Below, in pieces: positions 1 to 26,592 of a DNA stretch of 64,000 bases. The stretch covers positions 4,522,401 through 4,586,400 of the forward strand of contig CM060125.1 of NCBI GenBank assembly GCA_030522415.1. The letters run 5' to 3'. The translations under genes and the position numbers were made by a program. The DNA comes from Channallabes apus (taxonomy: Eukaryota; Chordata; Actinopteri; Siluriformes; Clariidae). The notes below the pieces were generated by a model. The model searched no databases. It had not been told where the DNA came from and worked only from the letters and a program-made list of their open reading frames with translations. The stretch's first letter is position 1; each line of letters begins with the position of its first letter.

Positions 1-1320
1 TCTAGCCACACCCAGGCCTGATTACTGCCACACCTGTTTGCAATCAAGAAAAAACTTAAATAGGACCTGTCTGACAGTGAAGTATACAAAAGACCCTCAA
101 AAGCTAGATATCATGCAGATCCAAAGAAATAAAAAAAATAAATGAGAAAGAAAATAATTGAGATCTATCAGTCTGGAAAAGCCATTTTCTAAAGCCTTGG
201 AACTGCAGCGACCCACCGTGAGAGCCATTATCTACAAATGGCAAAAACATGGAACCGTGGAGAACCTTACCAGGAGTGGCCGGCTGACCCAAATTACCCA
301 GGGGCACAGCGACAACGCATCCAAGAGGTCACAAAAGACACCATAACAACACCCAAAGAACCGCAGGCCTCACTTGCCTCAGTCAAGGTGAGTGTTCATG
401 ACTCCACCATAAGAAAGAGACTGGGCAGAAATGGTTTGCATGGCAGAGTTCCAAGACAAAAACCACTGCTAAGCACAAAGAACATAAAGGCTCGTCTCAG
501 TTATGCCAGAAAACATCTTGATGATCCCCAAGACTTTTGGGAAAATCCTCTGTAGACTGACAAAAGTTAGGAAGGTTTTGGAAACTTTTTGAAAATTAAT
601 ACTTTTAACAGTAATACTTTTTTTTTTGAAGGAGTGTGTCCAATTATGTGTGGTGTAAATGTAACACTGTATTTCAGAAAAAGAACATCATACCCACAGT
701 AAAATATGGTGGTGATGGTCTGGGACTGTTTTGCTGCTTCAGGACCTGGAAGACTTGCTGTAATAAATGGAACCATGAATTCTGCTGTGTGCCAAAATAT
801 CCTGAAGGAGAATGTCCGGCCATCTGTTTGTGATGAAGCAAACAGCAAACCCAAGCAAACTTGGGTTCTGCAGCAGGACAATGATCCAAAGCACACCAGC
901 AAGTCCACATTTGAATGGCTGAAGAAAAACAAAATGAAGACTTTGGCGTGGCCTAGTCAACGTCCTGAATCCAATTGCCTTAAAAAGGTGGTTCATGCTC
1001 GAAAACCCTCCAATGTGGCTTAATTACAACAATTCTGAAAAGATGAGTGCGCCAAAATTCCTCCACAGCGCTGTAAGAGACTCATTGCAAGTTATCAAAA
1101 ATGCTTGATTTCAGTTGTTGCTGCTAAGGGTGGCTCTTTGTTTAATGGGCAAACACTTTTTCACACAGGGCTATGTAGTTTTGGATTTTGTTTTCTCTTA
1201 ATAATAAAAACTTTCATTTAAAAACTGCATAATGTGTTTACTTGTGTTGTCTTAGATTAAAATTGTTTTGATGATCTGAAACATTTTATATATGAGAGGA
1301 GAAAGGTTTACTGTGTAAGA
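1..1320 (+). mobile_element. Degenerate Tc1/mariner element with transposase pseudogene
   Basis: Broken Tc1-type (IS630/DDE) transposase on the + strand. The N-terminal paired-like DNA-binding region is readable around 158-340 in one frame and continues at about 238-555 in another, so frames are shifted. The catalytic part resumes at about 706-1023, where a QQDNDPKHTS-like stretch carries the second catalytic Asp and a later WPSQ block precedes the expected final acidic residue. Sequence between about 550 and 640 is shortened and stops interrupt every frame, so no active protein is possible. AT-rich tail sequence typical of this fish Tc1 family runs to about 1300. The left terminus may be cut by the window edge. 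Confidence 0.85.
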
Positions 1321-1639
1321 TGAGAAGCGGGAAGTTGATTCCTCCTCTTACTTCACACACATACAGTACACACACACAAACTCTTATGTGTCGGGATTTA
1401 TTTTTACTTTTTTTTAAAGGTAAAATGCAGGTTAATTTGTTTTATTTTTACTTTATATTTTGTATTAATTATTTTTATTTATTTATTTTTGGGGGGTTTG
1501 GAACAAATAATATGAGTTTCCATTATGTCTTAAGGGAAATTTTGCTTTGATTTACGAGTGTTTTAGAATATGAGCCCACTTCCAGAATGAAATTATGCTC
1601 GTAATCCAGGTTTAAACTGTATATATGTATAAAAACGTA
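1321..1639. other. No gene seen; AT-rich spacer
   Basis: Low-complexity T-rich DNA between two Tc1 relics. I see no coding signal, splice-bounded exon or RNA gene. Confidence 0.5.
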
Positions 1640-2092
1640 TTTAGTCAGCCACAAAGATGAGATTAAAAACACGAGAGAGGCCTATAATTTTCACCTCAAC
1701 TATGAGAGACAAAATAAGAAAAAAAATCCAGAAAATCACATTGTAGGATTTTTAAAGAATTTATTTGCAAATTATGGTGGAAAATTAAGTATTTGGTCAA
1801 TAACAAAATTTCTTCTCAATCCTTTGTTATATACCCTTTGTTGACAAGGACAGAGGTCAAACGTTTTCTGTAAGTCCTCAAAGGTTTTCCACACACTGTT
1901 GCTGGTATTTTGGCCCATTCCTCCATGCAGATTTCCTATAGAGCAGTAAGGTTTTGGGGTTTTCGCTGGGCAACACGGTCTTTCAACTCCCTACAAAGAT
2001 TTTCTATAGAGTTGAGATCTGGAGACTGGCTAGGCCACTCCAGGACCTTGAAATACTTCTTACGAAGGTCACTGTGTATATATACAGTTTTA
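1640..2092 (-). mobile_element. 3' part of a second Tc1-like element, minus strand
   Basis: Read on the minus strand, 1936-2090 gives a transposase C-terminal piece containing [17 protein letters not shown], the conserved Tc1 block around the last catalytic acidic residue. Flanking sequence at 1640-1790 is the AT-rich terminal region of the same family. Only the C-terminal quarter of the transposase is present and it is interrupted, so this is a fossil fragment. It ends next to a short TATATA stretch and a (CA)n run. Confidence 0.8.
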
Positions 2093-2110
2093 TTTCCCCC
2101 ATTAGAGACA

Positions 2111-2144
<34 letters not shown>
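2111..2144. repeat. (CA)n microsatellite
   Basis: About 17 CA units directly following the Tc1 fragment. Confidence 0.95.
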
Positions 2145-2145
<1 letters not shown>

Positions 2146-2212
2146 TATTGAAATGTTCTCTCTTGGATAAATTGAACCCAGAGCATCTCTCTAAGGTGAC
2201 TGTTGAGGTCTG

Positions 2213-2290
2213 TTGATGATTGACAGGTGCTGGCATTTGGGTGTAACTCTATTGATGATTGACAGGTGCTGGCATTTGGCTGTAACTCTA
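2213..2290. repeat. 39-bp tandem duplication
   Basis: Two adjacent copies of a unit beginning TTGATGATTGACAGGTGC, with at least one substitution between copies. No coding potential is convincing. Confidence 0.8.
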
Positions 2291-2919
2291 TGTTGTGCAG
2301 GTGTTGAGAGATCTGCAGGTTCTCCGCTAATCTCTGAGCTCCTCCAGCCACTGCAGGTCAGCGGAGACACGCCTGAGACGCCCTTGCACATTGACATCGC
2401 CATAATAACAAGACCCCAATCAATGAGCACCTCAGAGGTGTGTTCATCATCTACAAATCTCTTTCACCTTAAAAGTGCTGGAGTCATTCATCCAAGATGT
2501 GTTTGCCATTGGAAATTTGCTTCTTTATCCAATGTTCACACAAGTAAGCCACACGTCTTTTGTGTTGCTCGTAGTTTGTCTCTTGTGGGCTTGTAGCAAG
2601 TGCTGCTGTTAGCACTTGTGAGCGTGGCCTGTCCACTGTTTTTTTTTTTTTTTCTTTTCTTTTTTTCCTGTAGCAACTTAAAAATTAACCAGCTCTGCTT
2701 TTAAGACACACCAGTTTAGTACAAATAAAATCATAGATAAATAGCTTGTTTGATGTACATGTTTGGCTTCATACTAGTTTGTACAAGCTATTTGAACAAG
2801 CTACATACACTCATCAGAGTCTCCAAAGATGTCTGCTGTTACTTTCCAAATGTTTTTAATCACATGCCTGGAATTAATTTTTTTTGTCCCTCAAACCAAA
2901 TATTAATCTCTGATCACAG

Positions 2920-17634
<14,715 letters not shown>

Positions 17635-18070
17635 GCCCTGTGTCCATCCATCCTCCGTTTGAGTTCCGTCCACTCGCCCGCCGTCTCTGTGTTTTTTTTC
17701 TTTTCTTTTATCTTCTCGTGCTTGTTTGTTTTGTGTGGTGGTGAACGTGCAGTCGTGGCTTCCGGTCTTACTTTTTTTGGAATGGAAGAAGCAAAGCCCT
17801 CTGTGAACTGAGACAGACAGCACAGCTGGCGCATACACTGGGGGATTTTGGCAACGATATGATGAAAGACTGAATCTAATTCCTGCAGCGGAAAAAAAGA
17901 GAATGTGACTCTATAGCTGGGTTTGTGCTTGGAAACCCGGTTCAAAATGAACAGGTCATTAGACGTGCATGCCTTTTTCAAAAAGAACTTTTTATATACG
18001 AACAGTACACATTTGGCCTGTGTTTGTTGTGTTGTGTTCCATTAAAGAGGCTTTGTTTCTTTTTTTTTGT
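17635..18070 (+). other. rimbp2: rimbp2 3' UTR with probable poly(A) signal
   Basis: Non-coding sequence after the stop codon. ATTAAA at 18041-18046, followed by a T/GT-rich stretch, is a reasonable poly(A) signal for the short transcript. Another signal further downstream cannot be excluded. Confidence 0.55.
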
Positions 18071-19114
18071 GTATTACACCCTCATCCAAATTCTGCTCTG
18101 ACAACATGCATATTAAAAAAAAATAAAAAATCTTGACCAAAACACATTACAACACTGTAATGCCATAGTCAACAAAAATAAATGCAACGCTGAAGCAAAA
18201 TCTCATGATGCCATATTGGTGGATGTCTGTGTTAATTTACGTGCTTTGTATTTCTTTCTTTTTTTCTATTTCTCATGTTCGACATGTTAATGCTTTTTAA
18301 ATAATGTCCTCGTATTCCTTTTTTTTTCACCTGGCTAAAACAGTAAAGGACCATCTGAGCTGGTTTCTTGTTACTGAGGTGTACAGTAAATGAACAAAAA
18401 TGATAGGATGGTGTGAAAAGGCAGAGTTACTGATACCACCCCAAAGTTAATCATTTTACAGAATTCAATTATTATAAATTATTCCTCTTACATCACAGCA
18501 ATTTGCTTACATTTACATTTTTTTATTAGAAAATGATGTGCCAGATATTTTATCCATCTGCCTCTTTTTTTTTTTCTTTCTTCAAGTTGGTCAAAATATA
18601 CATGTACAAGTTATAGTTTTGCCTTTGACTGTTATAAAATCCTTATGTTGAAGACTTCTGTGTAAATGTTTAAAAAATGTTTCACCACAGGAGACCGTAC
18701 AGTATGTCCTTTAAATAAGCTGTTATTATAGAAAGAAATACATATTAGAACAAGTACATTAATATCAATCTGTGATTTGCAGACGAATAACTAGCAGAGC
18801 TACTGTTAAAGAAAATTAATCTATGCCTGATCAATTCTGATCACATGACTGAGAATTTCTTAATGCTGTGGTGTGATTTCATATTAGCTTCCCCATATAT
18901 TTTCAAATTATTCCAGTAATTTAAAAAACTAACCAAAAAAATGCAGTGCAAATTTTTTTTTTTCATCTTAGTTCACACTTTGTGATATAAGACACACATC
19001 AGGAGTAAAGCAGTACTGCACCAGTTACTTTTTTCAGGTGAGCTAATGACAGGTAAAGCTAGATCACATTTAATTCCCTTCCCTTTCCCCCCCTCCTGAT
19101 GACTCTCTTATTAG
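18071..19114. other. 3' UTR or intron, nothing recognised
   Basis: AT-rich DNA between the terminal exon and the alternative 3' exon. No repeat end or coding block seen. Confidence 0.5.
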
Positions 19115-19297
19115 ATGCCAGTGGAAAACACGGTTCCGGCACCCGTCCTGGGAAGACCAGCATCCCCGATTGTGCGTCCTCTGCTCCCTGTGGGTCCTAG
19201 CCATCCCCTTAGTCCTGCCAGGGGGCCGCGGGACCTGAAAAAGAAGAAAGGACTGCTGTCCAAGGGAAAGAAACTGCTCAAGAAGTTCTCAAAGTAA
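19115..19297 (+). CDS. rimbp2: Alternative rimbp2 3'-terminal exon (lysine-rich C-terminus)
   Basis: Acceptor CTTATTAG preceded by a C/T tract. The open frame starts at the first base and ends at TAA 19295-19297, 60 residues. It encodes a Pro-rich stretch (VLGRPASPIVRPLLPVGPSH) and then a strongly basic tail (KKKKGLLSKGKKLLKKFSK). Phase 0 matches the internal donor at 17608, so a transcript skipping the last nine codons and stop of the preceding exon would end here. Assignment to rimbp2 rests on phase, splice signals and proximity; it is not seen in transcript data. Confidence 0.65.
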   Translation: MPVENTVPAPVLGRPASPIVRPLLPVGPSHPLSPARGPRDLKKKKGLLSKGKKLLKKFSK

Positions 19298-19465
19298 AAT
19301 CTGATGTCATACACAATCAAAAAAAGGGCAACATGTTCATGATTTCAAGAAAATCTACAGCCATTTTCATATTTATGTGCCAAAACCATGCAGTACAGGC
19401 CAGAAATTAGGAAGCAACTTTTTCCCCCCATGTCATTATAGCTGGTTATGAGTTTCATTAATTAT

Positions 19466-19562
19466 GATTCCCTTCCCTGTCCCCTCTCCCGATGACTCTC
19501 TTATTAGATACCAGTGGAAAATGTGGTTCCAGCACCCGTCCTTGGAAGACCAGCGTCTTGCA
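19466..19562 (+). pseudogene. Truncated duplicate of the alternative 3' exon
   Basis: About 95 bases closely match 19070-19167: the same C/T tract, the same CGATGACTCTCTTATTAG-type acceptor, and a coding part beginning IPVENVVPAPVLGRPAS. The match stops after about 54 coding bases, just before an antisense L2 tail. Most differences in the coding part are synonymous (3 of about 5), so the duplicate may once have been used. Confidence 0.8.
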
Positions 19563-19571
19563 ACATCTGTA

Positions 19572-19617
19572 ATTCAACTCAATTAAATTTTATTTGTATA
19601 GTGCTTTTAACACCATT
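19572..19617 (-). mobile_element. Antisense L2 LINE 3' tail fragment
   Basis: ATTCAACTCAATTAAATTTT plus TTTGTATAGTGCTTTTAACA is the reverse complement of the 3' end of the L2 element at 27630-30393. It abuts the truncated duplicate exon. Confidence 0.75.
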
Positions 19618-20017
19618 TAGTTTTTATTTATTTATCTATTTGCATTTCCCATCAAAGTCTGGAGTACATCTTAGACATGTTATGTGTGTCTCATTTTGTA
19701 GGGAACATTCTACATAAAATCAGATTTGGTTACATTTAAAAATTGCTTGCTTCCTCTGGCCTGTAGGGAATATTCGAGCTACCAGTTTATCAGGTTTACC
19801 TTGTACACAGGTCAGTTAAGGTGCTGACATATGCTGTGTTTATTCGTTTAAATGTAGCCGTGGTGTGTGAGAGACTTCTCCATGTGACTTCTACACTCAA
19901 CAGTTTTACCCATTGCTTTATTTCTGACCAATAATTGAATGAGCTTAAAATGAACATTTTAATCCTACACAACTCATATTAAATTATATATATAAAATTA
20001 TTATTATTATTATTATT

Positions 20018-20336
20018 CATTCATTCATTCATCTTCTATACCACTTAATCCTGTGTTCAGGGTCGCGGGGACCTGGAGCCTATCCCAGGAGACTTCAGGC
20101 ACAAGGCAGGGTACACCCTGAACAGACACACACTCACACACCCAATCACACACTACGGGCAATTTAGGAATGCCAATTAGCCTAACCTGCATATCTTTGG
20201 ACTGTGGGAGGAAACCGGAGTACCCGGAGGAAACCCACCAAGCACGGGGAGACGGGAATCGAGCCTGGCCGGAGAATCGAACCCAGACCCTGGAGGTGCA
20301 AGGCGACAGTGCTAACCACTACACCACCGCGCCGCC
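20018..20336 (-). mobile_element. tRNA-derived SINE (family A), near full length
   Basis: Read on the minus strand: head GGTGTAGTGGTTAGCACTGT (A box), then GGTTCGATTC (B box), a body, and a tail AGAAGATGAATGAATGA. Inserted in an ATT repeat that flanks both sides. Sequence between the CACACCC and head parts is shorter than in the 59182 copy. Confidence 0.88.
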
Positions 20337-20611
20337 TATTATTATTATTATTTATTAATTTTTTATTTTATTTTTATGAATAGTGTGAAATCAAATAGGA
20401 AATACATTCTCTGAATGTTTGGCTGATTCAGATATGGTAGGCAGTTACAGTAGATGGATGTAAAAGCACCCATAAGGTCCCTTTTGATTAATGGATCTTA
20501 AGGTATTAAAAAAGGTTCATGTTGCATCTGAAAATATATTTATGAATATTAATCATGGAAAAAAGATAAAGATTTTTTAAACACCTCAGCAAAGATTAAG
20601 TATATGAAGAC

Positions 20612-20849
20612 AGTCTGTATCGTCTATACCGCTTTATCCTGTATACATTGTAGTGGGAGGCCTGGAGGCTATCCCAGGAAACTTAGGGCACAAGGCAGGG
20701 TACACACTGGATGTCTTTCGACTGTGCGAGGACACCAGAGTACCTGGAGGAAACACACCAAGCACAGGGAGACTCCATGCACACAGACCCAAAGCAGGAA
20801 TCAATCCTGGACTTTGGATGTGCGATGCGACACTAACCACTAAACACAT
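20612..20849 (-). mobile_element. Diverged SINE family A copy
   Basis: Same family as 20018-20336 but with an internal deletion of the CA-rich part and many substitutions. Directly followed by another copy in the same orientation. Confidence 0.75.
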
Positions 20850-20855
20850 TCTGTA

Positions 20856-20971
20856 TCTTCTTCTATACCGCTTTATCCTGTATTTAGGGTCGCGTGGGAC
20901 CTGGAGCCTATCCCAGGAGACTCAGGGCACGAGGCAGGGTACACCCTGGACAGCGTGCCAATCCATCGCAG

Positions 20972-21010
<39 letters not shown>

Positions 21011-21213
21011 ATTCACACACAAACTCATTCACACACTATGGTCAATTTGGGAACGCCAATTAGCCTAATCTGCATGTCTTTGGACTGTGGGAGGAAACCG
21101 GAGTACCCGGAGGAAACCCACCAAGCACGGGGAGACTCCATGCACACAGACCCAAGGCAGGAATCAATCCTGGACTTTGGAGGTGTGATGCGACACTAAC
21201 CACTAAACACATT
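20856..21213 (-). mobile_element. SINE family A copy in tandem
   Basis: Second of two head-to-tail copies; both end in CACTAACCACTAAACACATT and then TCTGTAT, which suggests a tandem duplication. It contains a (CA)n run at about 20973-21007 that has grown from the CA-rich body. Confidence 0.8.
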
Positions 21214-22614
21214 CTGTATATTTTGCTCATTTAATTAATATCAAATGAGCAGGAGTGATGTTGTATCAGCACAGCTAATATTAAGCACAACAGCACAACC
21301 TCAAATGTGGTATTGCTTTTGTAGAAGTTCTACAAACACCATTTATTGTCAACAGATTATGATTTGATTGGGTACTTAATGAGTTATTTTGCTCTGCCAA
21401 CATACTGTATATACACCACCATGTCAGTGTAACTGTAGATAAAATCCACAATCTAAATAATATCTGCTCAAAGACGGTGCTGCGAATGGCAGTGTAGGAG
21501 TGCCAATACTTTGCACACAGCAGCAGATGGGCTATAGTCATAGTTATAAAAAATATGTACCTATAAAGTGACCTGCGTGCTTGGTGTACATGATAAACTG
21601 GCAACTTAAAAAATATATATATATATATATATATTAATAAATTATTCAAAGCTTCTGTGGTGTAAAATGTGAAAGTGTAAGATATGTTCAGTCATTATTC
21701 ATTCTATATTTATTTTTTTTAAAAACATAAACGATATTACATGTTTACCTGGTGTTGTTTGATGAATCTAAAATGTAAGTATATTCAAAGCCAAATTAGT
21801 GAAAAGCTGAGCTTTTAAAAATGCTAAATGTTGAAAAGCTCTGTGTAGAACCTTACAAATGAATCTTTCCCAATAAGAGTTTTTGAAAGGTGAGACTTCC
21901 CTTTCAGAGAGGTTGTTAATTAGTAATTTAAGAACACTTACCCATCCAGTGTATTCTTGTTAAACTCTAAGTACAGTATATACTATACATAATGCATACT
22001 CTAGACTTACTGTACACCTCAACCTTTTCAGTACTGTACTGTAAGTCTCTAGTGTATACCCTACAGTATCAAGAAACCTACAACAAAGTGTTTTCCGATC
22101 AGAAATGTTTTAAATAGAGACATTTTTAGAAGTTAAGAATGCCCAATGTGGTTGTGGTGTAGGGTCTCTGTGGGTTGGACGTGTCTGTCCTGCACATCCA
22201 TTTGATGCCAGTGGGACATCGGTCACCTCGGGCTCTTTGTCTGCCAGGCCGCATGTGTGGCAGGCCATGGCTTTTTATGTTGGCCAGCACTGACTTTTAT
22301 TATTGAATTGTTTTACATTGGCTTTTCAGACTGGATGCACTGGTCTTTGGTCTCTACAGGCATAAATGAGCTTCGGGAGCCCAAGATCCTATCACCAGTT
22401 TACTGGTATATGATTGATCAACAGTGTTGATGTGTTTATGTTAATGTGGTGGTAAGGTTATGGCTGATTGGTGAAATTACCCAGCAAACCATTAACAAAG
22501 CCTTGAAGAACTTCCTTTTTTATAAGAGTGTATATATCACTGGGTGTGGTACAAACTCCCAATTAGTTCACAGTATTTTCTTCCTAACACCTATAGAGCC
22601 AGCTTGACACATAT
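21214..22614. other. Intergenic DNA, nothing recognised
   Basis: AT-rich, with a short (AT)n at about 21612-21632. No open frame or element end could be supported. Confidence 0.5.
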
Positions 22615-23188
22615 GGCGCTTTTCCACTGCATAGTACGGCACGACACGGTTCAGTTCAACTCACTTTTGGGGGGTTTTCCACTGGGAACAGTACCTGGTA
22701 CCTGGTCCTTTTTTTAGTACCACCTCAGCCGAGGTTCCAAGCGCGCCGAACCGTTACCAAAACGTGACGTGTAAACACGGCTGTTCACTGATTGGCCCGG
22801 AGAAAATCGTCATTACTGCGTCACCGAACTTGCGACACGAGACACAACAGAACCGCTATATTTAGAGCAGCCAGAGAAGGATCGCACGCACCTTTTTGTA
22901 TTAACCGTCGGCCTCTTTTGAAACAAACTCCTTTGTCTCGCTGTTAAAAACATCCACATGCCGAGAATGAAGAACACCATGCCATCGATATGCTGCATTG
23001 TTGTGTGTTTGTTTGTGGCGCGTTTACGATGACGTCACGGCAGTAGAGGCGCCGCGACTAAACGACACGTGAGTAATCCCGCCCACTCTAAAGCGTTACT
23101 AAACTGCAGTGGAACCGAGCCAAACTGAGCCGAACCGAAGTGAGTTGAACTGAACCATGTCGTGCCGTACTATGCAGTGGAAAAGAGG
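22615..23188. mobile_element. PIF/Harbinger-like MITE with long inverted termini
   Basis: Left end GGCGCTTTTCCACTGCATAG and right end CTATGCAGTGGAAAAGAGG are inverted repeats extending about 42 bases (through GTACGGCACGACACGGTTCA) with a few mismatches. The interior is GC-rich relative to its surroundings and has no transposase. Superfamily assignment is by terminal style, shared with the element at 57581-58776; the 3-bp target duplication is not clear. Confidence 0.75.
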
Positions 23189-23331
23189 CAGTACAGTACT
23201 TGGTACTTGGCTCTTCAAAGTTACATTAAGGGTTTCTTGATTGATAAAGTGCTCTTAGACTACAGTATAAAGAAAGTGATAAAGAAACCTTTTTGTAGGG
23301 TTCTACATAGAACTTTTAATAGTTCCCCAAT

Positions 23332-23846
23332 CAGAGGTGTCAAGTAACGAAGTACAAATACTTCGTTACCTTACTTAAGTAGAAATTTTGGGTATCTATA
23401 CTGTACTGGAGTAATTATTTTTCAGCCGACTTTTTACTTCTACTCCTTACATTTTTAAGCAATTATCTGTACTTTCTACTCCTTACTTTTTAAAAATAGC
23501 CTCGTTACTCTATTTTTATGATCAGAACGCGCAACCCCCCCCCCCGTCACATGATCAGAACGCGCACAACGCCCCCCCCCCCCCCCGTCACATGATCAGA
23601 ACGCCATTCTACCCAGACGTCCCCCCCCCCCCCCGTTGCATGATTAGAAAGCGAGACCTTAATGCTTTTGTCGCCCCTCACGGTACCTTTACTTTTATAC
23701 TTTAAGTAGTTTTGAATCCAGTATTTTTAACCTTGTACTTAAGTAAAAAGCTTGGGTTGATACTTCAACTTATAAAGAAGTATTTTTGAACCCTAGTATC
23801 TATACTTCTACTCAAGTAATGGATGTGAATACTTTTGACACCACTG
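23332..23846. mobile_element. Non-autonomous hAT element with 8-bp target duplication
   Basis: Ends CAGAGGTGTCAAGTAAC and ACTTTTGACACCACTG are inverted; flanked by TCCCCAAT at 23324-23331 and 23847-23854. An 8-bp duplication is diagnostic of hAT. The 515-bp interior has no transposase and includes three imperfect units of GATCAGAACGC followed by poly-C and CGTCACAT. Confidence 0.93.
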
Positions 23847-24164
23847 TCCCCAATAGAGAAAAACTAAGAAACTTTAAGGGTTTTAAAATGATACTGTACA
23901 TTACCCAGATCAGGTATCAGAGAATAACCAATAGGAGGCGTTATAGTCCTCTCCGATATTATTGGTATAACAAGGCAGATTCAAATATTTTTTTCTGTAC
24001 ACTGAAGACATCTGTTTATGTTAGAGATTGCATGTATACAGCTGCTTCTGGAACAGACTCACTAATCTTTTTGATGTAACTCATGAACGTAGCAACATAA
24101 TGAATTCTGTGGACCCCAGAAACATTCTGTCTGTTGATTTATAGGGAAATGCATCCAGTCTAAT

Positions 24165-24208
24165 TTCCTTTGAAATCCTCTGTAACACCACAGAGGATTT
24201 CAAAGGAA
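24165..24208. repeat. Perfect 19-bp inverted repeat with 6-base loop
   Basis: TTCCTTTGAAATCCTCTGT (24165-24183), loop AACACC, then the exact reverse complement (24190-24208). No transposon context is evident. Confidence 0.9.
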
Positions 24209-24514
24209 CACTTTCTTTCCTCCAAAACAAACAACAACTGAAATAATCTTTGCTACAATACTGGAAAACATCACAAAATAAGAATGGAATATTTTGATGG
24301 TTTGATGGTGTCATTTTGAAACAGTTTCTATGATAGAAGGGATATGCGGCCTAATATAGATTTAAATAAATTCACCCATCTAATAAAAATGCTATTTAAT
24401 TTCATATGATCCGTTCCAATACTTTTGGCTCACGTGTTCTAAGTGGTTTAACACATCTTATTTACAGTATTAACCAGAGCAACATTTTTTATTTCATTAT
24501 ACTTTACATCTGTA

Positions 24515-24626
24515 CAGTTGGGGGCTTTGGTCAAGAGCCCAACAGTGGCAACATGGTGGTGGTGAGGTTTAAACCTGAGACCGTCCAATCAGTAGTCCTT
24601 AATCACTAAACTACCCTTGCTCCACA
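24515..24626 (-). mobile_element. SINE family B fragment, minus strand
   Basis: The reverse complement reads AGGGTAGTTTAGTGATTAAG through GGTTTAAACC to CCACTGTTGGGC, matching the head of the SINE at 14867 with mutations in both promoter boxes. Truncated after the CCACTGTTGGG region. Confidence 0.8.
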
Positions 24627-26490
24627 TCTTGATCTGAATATCAGGAAACAAAAGCTGAAATTCTGATATATTGTATCACTCATCTTTTGATTTTAAAATT
24701 CAAAATGTCTAGTGTATAGCAAAAAATAATTGTTACATTTTAATGCTTTCGAAGGGAAATTGATAAAATAATGAGGTAATGAAGTAACCTTCATCATCAC
24801 CCTAACATGCGCCATCATTTTTGTCAAGATGTCAGTAATCTCTGGTGATCTTTTGTGATCCCTCATGATCTCTCTCTCTCTCTCTCTCTTACACACAAGC
24901 ACACAATCCCACTTTTTTTTAACAGCTATCTGTGTCTGCCTGTTGAAAAATGTGTAGTGCAATTAAGAGCTATCTTGCTCTACCACATTGTTTTGTTTTT
25001 CTGCAAGCTCTAACCATCTACAAGAGTTTAATCTGAAATATTGTGGTATGTGGGTTTTAAAATCTTGTGTTTACATACATTTGCGAAAAAAATAAAAAAA
25101 ATAACACACTAGCAGCTGATAATAAGTGTTGAAAAAAATAATGGCCCCTTCAATCACAATGTCCCTTTATTACAGCAAAACTGTAGTTCATCAGTTGATA
25201 CATATTTTGAAGTGAAGTGCCCTTCTTTAGTTTTGCACTAAAGCTACAAGGCTAACAAGTTAACAAGTAATTAAAACCTAGGTAATGGAAGCCACCAGTT
25301 AATTATCATGTACTGTATCTGCCTAACAGTATTATAGGAAATAAATATTACATACCTTCATATACAATTACTGTACTTCTGAAACTCTGGCCTCCCAGGC
25401 ATTCCTTTAATGGCCTAAACATGTAGGAATTGATTGGATTATACGGGAGAATGGTTATGTGTACAGTTTCCACGGACAGATGTGTCCAGTGGGCAAGAAG
25501 AATCAGGCATTCACCTCACCTTGGAGGGCTCCAAGTCACCTCGGCCGGGATGGCCGGTCGCGGACATACAGTCTTATTTAAAGCTTTTTTACTGCAGCTA
25601 AGAGTCTAGTCAGTGTACTGTACTGTGTTCTAAATATTCTGTAAATGTCAATCGGATTTATGCTTTCATTTACAAGGAATTTTATTTCATGTCCCAGTTT
25701 GACTTGAGTGCCTCTCGTGTACTTTGTCTTTTAGGACAATTCATTCATGTGGGGACATTAATTTGGACAATAGTATTGTTCTCAAGAACACATGCAGCAA
25801 TATCATTGATACCCACTTATTTACTATTACTAATAAAGTAAGTAGTAGTGTTTAAAAATATCATGTTAAATAAAACTATATAGTGACCCCATGTGTTTAC
25901 GATAAAAAAGTATACTATGTGTTTACTTTTTACTTTTTTGGAGAGGATGCCAATAATGAATGATTTGTTTGTAACTTTACACGAGAAGTATATTCTCTGT
26001 ATAGTTCAATCACTCATCTCATATGCGAGATATCTCACGGGCATGACTGATTTCATCCTCTCATGAACCTCCGTAGGCCAACAACTGGAGGCCAGTGATG
26101 TTTATTATTGTATTTATTCCCATTTTACAACCATGGTAGAAACTCTGGTCAATTTTATATGACAGATTGGGATGACAATCTCCCCCTTTTTTGCCTATAT
26201 GGCATTGGTATTGGGATAATGTGCTTTGTGACTAAATAATGGTTTACATGTGCACATTTAATGCATGATGCTAAACTGGTGGATCATAAGTTTTCAGAAC
26301 TTGTCAGTTGTGTTAGACTTGTAGCTCCAGTGAAGAAGAAGAAAAAAAGATGTCAAACCTTTTTTGATTGACTACATTTGGGGTGAAGGGGACATTGTGT
26401 AAAGTTTATATTTATAATTTTGTTGGTCATGTAAATACAAACTAATGGTGTGGTAAGTCTGTGTTTGAGCACATCTATTTGTTTAGATTG
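24627..26490. other. Intergenic DNA, nothing recognised
   Basis: AT-rich with a short (CT)n near 24870-24890. No supported gene or element. Confidence 0.5.
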
Positions 26491-26494
26491 CATA

Positions 26495-26592
26495 CAATTA
26501 TATTATATTATATTATATTATATTATATTATATTATATTATATTATATTATATTATATTATATTATATTATATTATATTATATTATATTATA
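26495..26592. repeat. (TATTA)n pentanucleotide repeat
   Basis: About 19 near-perfect 5-bp units. Confidence 0.97.

Noticed and set aside
23520..23650. Regularly spaced poly-C units, considered as a CRISPR-like array
   Set aside because: Only three imperfect units inside an hAT MITE in a vertebrate genome.
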